NCBI GenBank assembly: GCA_905178155.1
Contig: CAJINV010000002.1
Location: forward strand, 6,912,743 to 6,976,742
DNA: 64,000 nucleotides
Reading direction: 5' to 3'
Origin: Amoebophrya sp. A120
Taxonomy: Eukaryota > Sar > Dinophyceae > Syndiniales > Amoebophryaceae
The notes under the pieces are model-generated. The model had not been told where the DNA came from. It did no database searches and was given only the letters and a program-made list of their open reading frames with translations. Positions 10,135-20,212 of the stretch are shown here, in pieces. The position numbers were made by a program, and so were the translations under genes. Position 1 is the stretch's first letter. The number at the start of each line of letters is the position of its first letter.

Positions 10135-12599
10135 GGAAAGTTGTTTCTACTAATATTTATTTTTATTTGAGTTTGATTTTCAGTGGCTTACATTTTTGAA
10201 CCATGCATCAGATTTTTTTCGAAGCGAGAAACTACGTACCGAGCATGTGCATGAGCAAGAATATGGAGGACGCTTGTAATGCTAGCACCTTCTTCGAGTA
10301 GCGTCCTTGTGCGAAAAATATCAATAATTTGCGGGGTTTAGCTATACCAAGTAGTCACCTTCACCACGTCCAGATTTTGCGTTCACTGTGCACCCCTGCA
10401 CCATTCGGCGCCAAGGTGTACAAATAGTCTGAGTTGATGTAGTAAGTCGCCCACCCGAAGCCCGAAGTCCGAAGTTGTGGCACTTGAATGATGTGAACAG
10501 AATCGCTAGCCATATCAGGTGTCCGGTAACGAAAAGCTCTTGTAGATGAAGTGACTTCATGTTTTTCTTTCTATTCATTTTTCTGGCACTAGCGTACATT
10601 GATGTCCTTGAAACTCACTGTGTGGCTGTCCTCGTTCGAAGAGCTGAACCTTCAGCATCGGCTTTGCTCTTGCGGTCATTGCCACGAAAAAGAAAAGGAC
10701 GGACGACATCCACTCCAACGAACCCGATACATGTAATCAACATGGCAGCTCTACTCCTTCTCAATGAGGGCGCGCTTGTTCCGCCGCGCCGAGACGGAGG
10801 CTCCGCTCACTGAGCGAGAGGGTGAGTGTTCAGTGAGCAAGAAGGTGAGTCTGAGTGTGTTTTGTTCTTTTGCGGGCCAGTTTTCGAATCATCCATCAAC
10901 TAACCGAAGGACGAAGCGGCGCGCGCCGGCGCCGCTTTGGGAGGCGGAGCCTAATAGCCCCGGAGCGAGCTGCGCAGATGCATCAGCATGGGCGTGGGCA
11001 GCACCGCGGAGCGGGGAGGACGTGAAGGAGGCGCCAGCGCTGCCGGTGGGTGCGCTCGCCGGCTACCGCGGTGGGCATTTTGCCGCGCCGCTGGCATCTG
11101 GGCCGCGTTGTGACTCTCGACGAAATACGGGAAGGAGCCGACCCGGGGCCGATCGGGTCCGCGTGGTTAGGTAGGGCAGGGGCAGCGGTTGCTTTGCCGG
11201 CGCCGCCGCCGGCCCGCCCTTGTTTCGGCTCGGCGCGAGGCGAGCGGGAAAAGGGCCGCGGGTTGCCCCGCCGACCTCTGTCGCCCCGGCCCTCCCAAAG
11301 ATCGGGCGCGCCGCGGTGCTATTTTTTCCAGGCAGGGAGGGCGGCCGGTGCGCTTGCGAATCGCTCGGCCGGTCCGTCCGGGGCCTCCTCCTATCCGCTC
11401 TGCTGCACGGATACCGCCGCGGGCGAAATCGCGCAGGCACGCACGCGGCGCGCTGGCCGTGCGCCGCGTTCATGTGGGTAATGAACCCGTGCGATATTTC
11501 CCGGCGCGCGTATGGCAAGGCCCTGGCGCCCGCACGGGGCAGCCGGGCGCGTTTGGCCCGCCCCTTTGGCAGTGTGGCGCAGCGGCCGCGAGTGTTGGCC
11601 CGCTCGGTCGCTGGGTCGGCCCCGCCCCAAGCTGGGTGGTGTGCGGCGCTTTTCGTTGTCGCCCGCGGTATGGCGCCCGGCCGCCCCTTCGGGAGGCAAC
11701 GCACGAACGCGCCCCGCGTTTTGCTGGGAGGCAGCGCCCGCCTGTTTTGTGTGGGGAGCGAGGGGCCAGCGGCCTGAAGGGATCCGCGCGCCGCGCGCAC
11801 TTCTTCTGGTGAAGCAAGTAGCAGGCCTCCCCGTAAGTGGGTGTTGGTTGGCCCTGCTCGCGGTCGAGGCCCTGCGCGGGCGCGCTTGGTTTCATGCCTG
11901 GGGCACGTTCCGCAGCCCGTGGTCGGTGCCGCCTCCTGGGCCCGTTGGATGGCTCCTTGTCCCCAGCATTTATCTGTGGCAGGGACAGGAGGTTTAGCCC
12001 GGCAGCACTGCTTGCCCAGGTAATAGATTCTTGATAAGATTCGCGGCCGCTGTGCGCAAGCTGGCTAGGTGGGCCAGTCACGCAAACTTCTTGCTTCACA
12101 TGACGCTTACACCCACCTTCCTGGGCAAGTGCTTGCGATTATTTGGGAACGCCCCTGAGCCAGCAACCGAAGAAGAGGATGTCCATTGAGTGGGCCATTG
12201 TTCGTCATGAGCGAGTTTTGAGATGACGTAGTTGATGAGGGTTTTATACACATTTAACGATGTCGTAGCGAGTTACGCGTGAAGCGACTGTCTATGCATG
12301 TTTTTCTTTTTAGTGTGTCAATGTCTATGTGTTGTGGTTATGTTTTCTTTTTCCCGGAGGATGAGGAGGAGCGGTGATTGAGACTTGTGGCGCCGCGTGT
12401 TTCAACATCTTCATCATCTATTCTGTACGTAGGGTAGGTCGATGAAGGTCGCGCAAGAAGAGTACTGGTTGCGTTCGTGCTGTCGTCGTCGGCAGCCCGC
12501 GATATAGCAATTGTTCTTTGTGATTGTGGAAAGGGGACGATGTTGACTAGCTCACTCCGCCACTCTTTGCTGCTGCTTACAAGGGAGGTAGCGCCCTAG
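10135..12599. other. Intergenic region with GC-rich island (about 10910-12060)
   Basis: AT-rich spacer on both sides of an island of about 1.1 kb of extremely GC-rich DNA. The island has long open frames on both strands but no recognisable protein domain. Near its right end an inverted word pair (GCTTGCCCAGG about 12010 and CCTGGGCAAG about 12120) could fold. Nothing else is supported here. Confidence 0.55.
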
Positions 12600-15500
12600 A
12601 TGGCTGCCTCCAGCAGCTCCACCTCCCCGTCCCGCGGCCAGCAGCCGACCCTGCTGCGCGACCGTCCGGCGCTCGATGACCCGCTTGCATCCACCGACCT
12701 GTTTGGGAGCGGAAAAAGGGCGGCCGATCACAATGCGGTCGCGCAGGGAAGTCTGGCGTCCCTGCGGAAGTTCGACCCGGGCGGCGGCGCGATTGGCACG
12801 ACCGCGATCTTGCACCGCGACCAGGCGATCGACCAGAACATTCTGGAGCCGGATTTTAGCTTCCGAAGAAATTTCATCTCCGACCCAAACGTCCGGAAGT
12901 TGCCGCAGCTCCTGTGTCTCTGCGTCATCTTATCCACAGAAAATTTCCCATCCCCATCCAAAGGGCGATTTTTTTAATGAAAAAATCAATCAATTTTTCA
13001 AAAAAAAAATAAGGTGCGGACGGTAACGGCTGGACTATGTGCGTCATCATTCCGATAGCTAGCGACGTCTCCCGGAAGCAAATAGGTTTAGGTATATAGC
13101 TAGATCTTCCAAACACACATCAGATAAAGTCGGTCAGTGCCAGCGACGCCAGAGCCTGGGCCTACCCCTCGGAGAACCACGCTGGCTCGGCAGCATAAGG
13201 TGCTGGCCCGGCTTCAAATGAAGCTGAGACTTTGCCTCGGAAGGCTCGCGGCGAAAATTCTCGAACACTCTCGAGAATTTTCTTGCTCGGGCCTTCAAAA
13301 AATTTGAAAACGGTGCAACTTTCGAAAAAAACTCGCGTTCCCAAAAATCGTGGATGGGAAATTTTCGTACGGTGCTACGGTCAATTGAAAAATCTCCCAT
13401 CCTCTCACTTCTAAAGAGAAACGAGTGGATGGGAGATTTTTCAATTGACCGTAGCACTGTACGAAAATTTCCCATCCACAAATTTTTGAAAATTGAATGG
13501 TGGTGAACAATTTGAGCATTTTCGCTACCATTTTTTTGTGGATGGGAGATTTATGCACGGTGCTACGGTGAGTTGAAGAATCTCCCATCCACTCATTTCC
13601 AAAGAGAAGTGAGTGGATGGGAGATTTTTCAATTCACCGTAGCACCGTACGAAAATTTCCCATCCACTTTCAAAAAGTGCCACTTTTCGCTCATTTTGGC
13701 TGATTTTCACAATGTTGCTCAATTTTCGCGATTTTTTGCTGTTGGCCGGAGATGAAATGCTCTCGGATTGTTCATCAAATCCGAAAAATCGGCTTGTGGA
13801 TGGGAAATTTTCAGACACAAGCAGGCCCGCCCATATTACGACACATGGGGCCAGCGAGCATCTGCGCCGTCGCCTCCCCTGTCTCGGACCTCGGAATTGT
13901 GCCTTCAATGTGGGTGCTTTGATGTCAAGTAGCTAGCTAAATTACCTGATATATAAGGCTTCCGGGAAACGTCACTACCTAGTTCTCATCTCATGAAAAC
14001 ATCATCCAGATCATCAGCAAATACCTGTGAATTTTTTTGATTTTTTTTATGTTTTTTTGAATAAAAAAACCGGATTGTGGATGGGGATGGGAAATTTTCT
14101 GTGGATACATCTTCGTCGTCGGCTACAACTGCGTCCGCAATGTGAAAAATTGCGATGGCGAAGTGAAAACAAGAGTAATTGCTTCTGGATCTTCTACAAC
14201 GCCTTCTCCTTCACCATCATCCACAACCGACAACTACTACGAGGACTTGATCCACAAGACGATGCCTCACGCGTTTCTCTACGGGGCGGATTGTGCCCTC
14301 CGCGGCATGCTCGCGGGTTTGATTCTGGGCGATATTGCGCAGATCGTTCTCGACCAGTTTCCGGATCTGCAGGAAAAGGTCAAAATTCGCCTTATCGCGA
14401 GTTCGTTCGGCATTGTGCTCGCGGCCGTCGGTGTCTTTCTCGGTTTTCGCGAACAAAACACGGACTACTTCTTTCTCGGCCGTGCGGGCGGGACGGTCAT
14501 GTTCCTGCTCTACCATTTGTTCTCCATTGTGCGACAGTACGACAAGCCGACCTCCAAACTATTCGGCACTGGGAGGAAAATATCGCAAAACGAGGTCTCT
14601 TTCACGCGGGTGAACCAGGAAAGACGGATTCTGTTTTGGCGGTTCGTGAAGCTCTACGGCGTTTGGCTCCTGTGCTTCATCCTGTTTCTGTCTGCGAACC
14701 GGACTTTTTCCGAGCGGATTTACCCCGAAACTCGGTCGTGGCTGCAGAGCCAAATTCCCGATTGGCAGTACACGATCGCGTTCTTAGAGATGCTACTGGT
14801 CGCGTTTTTCTTTCAGGTCTGGCTCCCGCTGTTCTTCCGCTTCTTGGCGCACGGCGTGACGAATTTGGCGAAATTAAGACGCGAATTACTGTTCAACGAA
14901 GACCAGGCGGCGGAGTCTTTGATCGAGCACCAGGAGTACTGGGAGCGGATCGTGTTTTTCGTCAATTTTCAGATGGACTGCCTGCGGTTCTGCTGGGGAC
15001 GGGCGTTACTCTTGCGGATCTCCCGCTACGAGCTGTTTCTGTTTTTGGTCTTGAAGGATAGCTTGTACCACTACCGGCACTTTGGGGTCTGTTACATCGA
15101 CGCGGTGCGCTCCTTAATGGTAAAAGTGTTTGAGCCGAGCGGGGGAAAGGTCGGGCTAGAGCAGGAGGTGGAGCAGGTCGTGGAGTCGGAGTCGAGCTCT
15201 GAGGAAGAAGCTTTTTCGGACGAAGATGATGCTGATGCAACAAGTAATGCCGACGGAATTTTCGCGGACCAGGAAAGCAAAAACGACTTCTGCGCAACAT
15301 CTTCAAAAAACGACAACATCAGCAGTCCGACGATTCCCAATGAAAACTCCACAACCAGCGCGCCAAATGTGAACGCTGCTTCATCTTCTTTAGCTGGTTG
15401 TTCGGGATCTCCGGTGCCCCCAGCGGCAAAAGCGAAAACAAGCCCTCCGGCCTCAGGAGGAACTCCTCCAGCAGCTGCCGCTGCAAAGCAAGGCCAGGGT

Positions 15501-18500
15501 GGACAAGTCGGTGAGGACGTGGGCGCCGCGGCGACCTCCACATCAGATGTTGCAAAAGGAGAAGATCCTCAAACGCACACTCCCGCCGCACAGGTGGCGC
15601 AACAACAAGATCTCACGGAGGAAAAGCCTTCTTTTCTGTCAACCGCGAAACGCAATTTCAAGTCTCTGACTTCGATTCCGTCATTTCTCACTGCCGTGTG
15701 GAAGTACGAAATCGATTTCCAGCAATTAGCTACAGCGGACGATCAGGTGTCGAAGAGCACGCAACTGAATTCGCTTTTCAAGAGCAACCGGAGGGGCAGC
15801 GTCGACAGTACGATCGCGCTGTTAACGGGTGGAGCAGGTGGGCGAGGAAGCTTTGGTAACGTTGTTGAAACAGCAGCTGCACCAATGGACAGTATAGGAG
15901 TTTCAACTACTACAGCAGGTGGCGGGAGCAACGCAGCTTCGCCTGCTTTTCCAACAGGAACAACTGCCGGAGGAACTTCTCCATTTGGCGCAGGAGGAGC
16001 CTCCAGCCGCCCCGGCGGCGCGTCTTCGTCCGCCACGCCGTCCCTGTTTTCGGGCGCAAACAGCACCACCAGATCTGCGTTGAGCAGCCAAAAAACAGTC
16101 AGTAAGCTGGACGAAGCGAGCGCGTCCTTGGCGAAGTTTGACGCGGCGGTGACGGGTCAAGTGAAAAACAAAGCGGAGCTGACGCGCGGATTGAAAATCA
16201 ACGCCAAAAGTCCCATGATGCGAAAGAATTCGTCGGACGGAAGCGGCGGCTCAGCCATGATGAATGTGGGCAAGCAAAGCTCATTTGGTGCGAAGCAAAC
16301 CACGAAAACCGGGTCGCAGCGAGAAGCCGGACTCATGGAGGAGCTACGTAATTTTACACTTCCTCGTAGTTCTTCTTTTTTGTATCTTGAGCTGCATTGT
16401 GCCCCACGAGTTCGTTTTGAACTAAACTTGTCAAGATGAAAGCATGCCGGCTTCCACGAGGAACGCGTAGATGAGAGATTGTGATGACCAACTTGACTTT
16501 GTACAAAAAAATCAGGGATGTTTCGCGAGAATTTGGAATCGCGGAAGACAGAGCTTGTGGATCGTAAATCCACGGTGAAGCAGACTCCGGCGAACACCCG
16601 GAGCCTCACCTTCAAAAGATTGAAATCTGGTTTCGGCATGCTGAAATCCGCCCCCTTGCGAAAGCAGACCCCCACGTCGAAACGGAGCCACAAGCGCAAC
16701 GCAGATCCTGAAGCAGGACCGGAAAGGGGCAATCCCGCCGAGGAGAGCCCGACGCACTCAGACGACACTGATCCAGAAAACCCCACTGTCGGAAAGCAAA
16801 GCAGCGGTGTGTCCACTACGGTTGCATCTAAACGATCCTTCCGATCGCTCGCCCTTGGTGGGCGGTCACGTGTCCTCGGTAGGCTGTTCGGCGCGGGCGC
16901 TGCAACGCGGGATTGGGATGACGATGAGGACGAGGACGATGCCCAAACCAACAAGCGACTCAGTCAAAACTCCACTGACGAATACTCCGCCATCAATTTT
17001 CATTCTTCTCGCGCGATGCAGACGATACGGAGTCTCACACCGTCGGTGGTGCAGGATGTAGGCACGAGCACGGAGATGCTGTTGCGGGAGACCTTTCTGT
17101 CCGGTGCGCACATGATCAAAAACGTGTTCCCCTTGGTCCAGAAGCAATCCCACGTCATGCTGAGCAACAACGTTTGTGTGGTGGTTTCGAATCTTCCGGC
17201 CAACATCGGCAGGAGGAAAAGTGGCGGCAGTGTAGGGCGGGTTCCTGGTTCGGGTGGTACGGCATCGACAAAAGTGAAACGCTCGAAGTCCTTGCGGAAA
17301 AGAACCAAGAGCAGGAAATCGAACGCTTTTGATACCACCTCCACCTTCGGTGGTGACAAGACAGGTATTGACACGGCTGCACCCGATCTTGGCGACTGCG
17401 GGGGAGTAGATTTTTCCCCTCGCAGTGCTGGTGATGCTGTGCTAGCTCCTACGGACCCTCATGCGGACACCAGTACCAAAGAAAAAGATGCAGAAGATAC
17501 TTCAACCATATTCAGCGGGCTCTCCAAGAGCGCGCACCTGCGTAGTGGCAGATGGGCTAGAACAACCGTCGGCGCCGGTAGCAACTCTAGCGCGGATCTC
17601 AATGGAGGAGCGACTAGCAGCAGGGGCGCAGGTTCCTCTTCTCCATTAAGGCGAAACAACCAACGAACCAGGACGGAAGTTTTTACGGAAAAACTAAAGC
17701 AAACGGTTTTAACGGGCAGTAAAACGGCCAAGGAACGGAAAAAACGAGACGAGGAGAGGGCGGCAGGGGATCAGTCGGTTGGGCTTCACGTCACAACGTC
17801 GCGAAAAAGCGGTCGGGCGAGTATTGGATTAGGACTGCTGGCGAAACCGAATGAGGAAAGTGCGAAGTTGCCGGGTGCGGGAGCTACACCAAATAGCGCG
17901 TCTGCTGCAACGGGAAGCGCGCACTCGCAGCGAGCGACATCGAGCTTCGACTTTTTCGGAAGTTTGTCCACGGGTAGATTCAAACGCAACAGCACGTTGG
18001 CAGCAGGTTCGACGGATGATTTGGTATCAGCTCCTGACGGAAAGAGCGAGCGCGATGCTCAAGTAGAAGTGCCGAAACAGGACGATGAGGAAGAATCCCT
18101 GGACCCCGTGTTGCCCAAGATCACTGAACGATCTGAAGCGCCGGATGTTGCAGGCAAGAAGACTTTCGGCCCTGCTGCAAAGGAGGCGACAAAAGATAAT
18201 GAGAAGAACAAGCTCGGTATTCCTGGAGGTGGTGGACAGCAACAGCTGAGAGTCGGTTTTCGCTTCTCCTTGGTTTCCTCCATTTCCAAGCAGAGCTTCC
18301 GGCCCAGCGTCACGAAACAGGAAACTACGGACTCGGCAGCTGGTGGTGTCACTTCTGCGGCGTTGTTTTCCCCTTCGAAGTTCAACGCGACCAAGGCCGT
18401 GCGCGCTTTGGACGTGAATGCGACAGACGCGTTTTCCGCGATGACGAAAGCCAACAGCTTGATCAAGACTTTGGCCGGGTTCCAAACCGACAAACGGTTC

Positions 18501-19208
18501 TTCGCCCTGCGGGGGACCAACGCGAAAATGAACGCGGCGACGCGGGGTAAGATGCGTAGTCAGAACCCGGTGATCGACGAAATGCTGGAAGAGATGAATC
18601 TTGAGGTGTCTGCCGCGCATGTCGCCGTTGTCGAGGATATCTGCGACGCATTTCAGCTTCGGGTCTTTCTCCGTTACATGGCACGGTACATTGTGAAATT
18701 GATGACGTGTTTCGCCTTCTTGGCGACGCCGACGGTCGCAAGCTTGACCCCGACGAAGTATTTGCCTGGGTTTAACGAGTACTACGATAGCCACGCTTCA
18801 AGTGTTGAAAACAAGAACAGTCGGCAAACCATTTTTTTCGGAACAGACTCCCGGACCACGTTTCTCCTGATGGTGTGCACGTTTCTGGTTTTGGACTCGT
18901 TAGAGGCGGTGTTTCTGCTCTCCCAGGTGTTGCTGAAGTTCACGAATAAGCCGAAGGAAAAAATCAAAAAGTACAATGCGATTTTAGCGAACAAACCCCT
19001 GCGCTGGAGTTGCACGACGTTTTTAGTTTACGCCTTGATGGACGTCTTTCAGACCAGGTGGGATCCTTGGAGTCAGAGACTTTGGGAGGAGGAGATTGGC
19101 GTGGAAGGAAATACGGGTGGTGGTATAGGCGAAGTAAAGCCTTCTGGTCAGGGTCTAATGGCCATGCTCTTTCAAGCCTGTGAGGAAGACATTTTTAGTT
19201 TATTCTAG
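12600..19208 (+). CDS. Giant multi-pass membrane protein of unknown function
   Basis: Exons 12600-12930, 14113-16347 and 16516-19208 join to 1752 aa. The first junction removes the 1177-bp element I4 and rebuilds a hydrophobic segment (LLCLCVIFVVGYNCV); the second is a 168-bp GT-AG intron (phase 1). Start ATG 12600 opens a Ser/Thr-rich cytosolic-type N-terminus. Hydrophobic helices are seen in the N-terminal third (GMLAGLILGDIAQIVL, LIASSFGIVLAAVGVFLGF, VWLLCFILFLSA, MLLVAFFFQVWLPLFF). A very long Ser/Lys/Gly-rich, probably disordered middle follows (about residues 340-1460). A helical C-terminal part has three or more hydrophobic segments (VKLMTCFAFLATPTVASL, TFLLMVCTFLVLDSLEAVFLL, TTFLVYALMDVF). 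I recognise no catalytic or transport motif. It could be an ion-channel-like or organelle-membrane protein, but that would be a guess. Frame agreement at both junctions supports one gene rather than three. Confidence 0.75.
13350..13479. repeat. 130-bp palindromic unit, copy 1, inside I4
   Basis: Starts GTGGATGGGAAATTTTCG and ends with the inverse CGAAAATTTCCCATCCAC. Arms of about 55 bp surround a short unpaired centre (ACTTCTAAAGAGAAAC). The same outer word also forms the terminal inverted repeat of I4. Confidence 0.85.
13538..13667. repeat. 130-bp palindromic unit, copy 2, inside I4
   Basis: Same length and organisation as copy 1, 58 bp downstream of it, with scattered substitutions (for example GATTTATGCACGG versus AATTTTCGTACGG in the left arm). 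Both copies can form a long hairpin. Confidence 0.85.
16348..16515 (+). other. Canonical GT-AG intron (168 bp)
   Basis: Donor CTAC^GTAATT, acceptor AATCAG^GG, phase 1. Joins MEELR to MFRENLESRK in the giant membrane protein and bypasses the stop at 16437. Confidence 0.7.
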
Positions 19209-20212
19209 GTGGCAGTTTTTGGGCGATGAAATATTGAAACTTGTCCTTCTAGTAGGTACAACGTGGTTAAAGTTTACAATTTCATTTTTCATCATCAAAT
19301 TGGAGATTGATGCTGGACTTTGCATAAAAATATAAAGCTTACCTGAGTGTGCGAGACTCTATCATATCGGTTGCGAAACAAGAGCCCTCGGGAAAAAGGT
19401 AAAAGCCAAGTTCACGTTGTGTCGTTGCCTGCAAAAGGTAAAAGCGAAGATCGGGGAGTCGGAGTGGTCTTCAGCTCTTGTAAAAAATAGCCCGCGATTG
19501 GAGAAAGACAAGGACATGAAAGTGGATTCGAGTTAGAACAACATGCGTTTTACATAATTGTAGTAAAAGTGACGCTGGTGGAGCTGGTGCCGGTGCGCAA
19601 AGTAGAACCAATTAATTCGAATGAATCTTCAAAACCTCTCGGCGAGTACTGCAACAAGAAATCGGCTCTATTGGAGTTAGGTGTTCAGCAGAAGCTTTTC
19701 CTCGATAATTTTCACCGAGCTCCAGTCAGAAGCACTTCTATCTCACTCCCATTGCGAAAAAGAACAGAGAGTCGGTTGCGTGTCTACCGTGTCATGATAG
19801 ATTTTGAGTATACTCCTGTTTGCTGCGGGGTTCGTTAGGTACGTATGTTGAGCATGACGCTAGACAGGAGTACTCTCTTGCAATAGCCACAGCATCAGGA
19901 CGACGAGGCGTTTGTACAGGACAAGGGAGCTTCGCTTGTGCAGATCATTATCCAGATCCCCAGTGACTGAAATTGTACCCCTACCCTTCTTGTCAATGAT
20001 GCCGAGCAAAACCTAAACCTACTATCTACTTTAGAGAAAATTTTATCGCACAGTAACATTATATATTTTACTTAGGAAGAAACCTCGCACTTGCTCTGTT
20101 TTTTTGGTTTTGTAATTGTATCGGGATATATGGTGCTCCACTCGATTGGGATTTCGCACTAGCCCGTTGCTGATTTTTTTATTGCTAATACGAACAGTTT
20201 GCCGATCAATAA
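19209..20212. other. Intergenic region, no gene seen
   Basis: Spacer of ordinary composition. The longest ORF here (from 19569, 89 codons) shows no domain or coding character. No repeats or RNA genes recognised. Confidence 0.5.

Larger units (their letters stand above)
12931..14107. mobile_element. Introner-like element I4, 1.18 kb, with nested palindromes
   Basis: Flanked by CATCT at 12926-12930 and 14108-14112. Terminal inverted repeats are about 29 bp and essentially exact (TATCCACAGAAAATTTCCCA... and inverse), followed by A/T-rich arms. Further inside are two 130-bp palindromic units (13350-13479 and 13538-13667) and an inverted pair around CCCGGAAGC (13072) / GCTTCCGGG (13968). The termini share CCCATCCCCATCC with the 114-bp element I9, so I4 looks like a large member of the same family. 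Removal restores the reading frame of the host gene. Confidence 0.85.

Noticed and set aside
10764-12100. Long ORFs on both strands in the GC-rich island (for example 11063-11800 minus and 11189-11812 plus)
   Set aside because: They overlap in several frames, have random Ala/Arg/Pro composition and no domain, as expected when stop codons are rare in GC-rich DNA. The same applies to the other islands.
12931-14107. Ciliate-type internal eliminated sequence
   Set aside because: Ciliate IESs are usually bounded by TA or similar short repeats and lack 5-bp variable duplications with long TIRs; introner-like insertion fits better. DNA-level excision nevertheless remains testable.
14142-16439. Independent gene starting at 14142
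   Set aside because: The apparent start is GTG, not ATG, and the frame continues exactly from exon 12600-12930 when element I4 is removed.
16518-19208. Independent 896-aa gene starting at ATG 16518
   Set aside because: A phase-matched GT-AG intron (16348-16515) joins it to the upstream exon, though an independent start cannot be fully excluded without RNA data.
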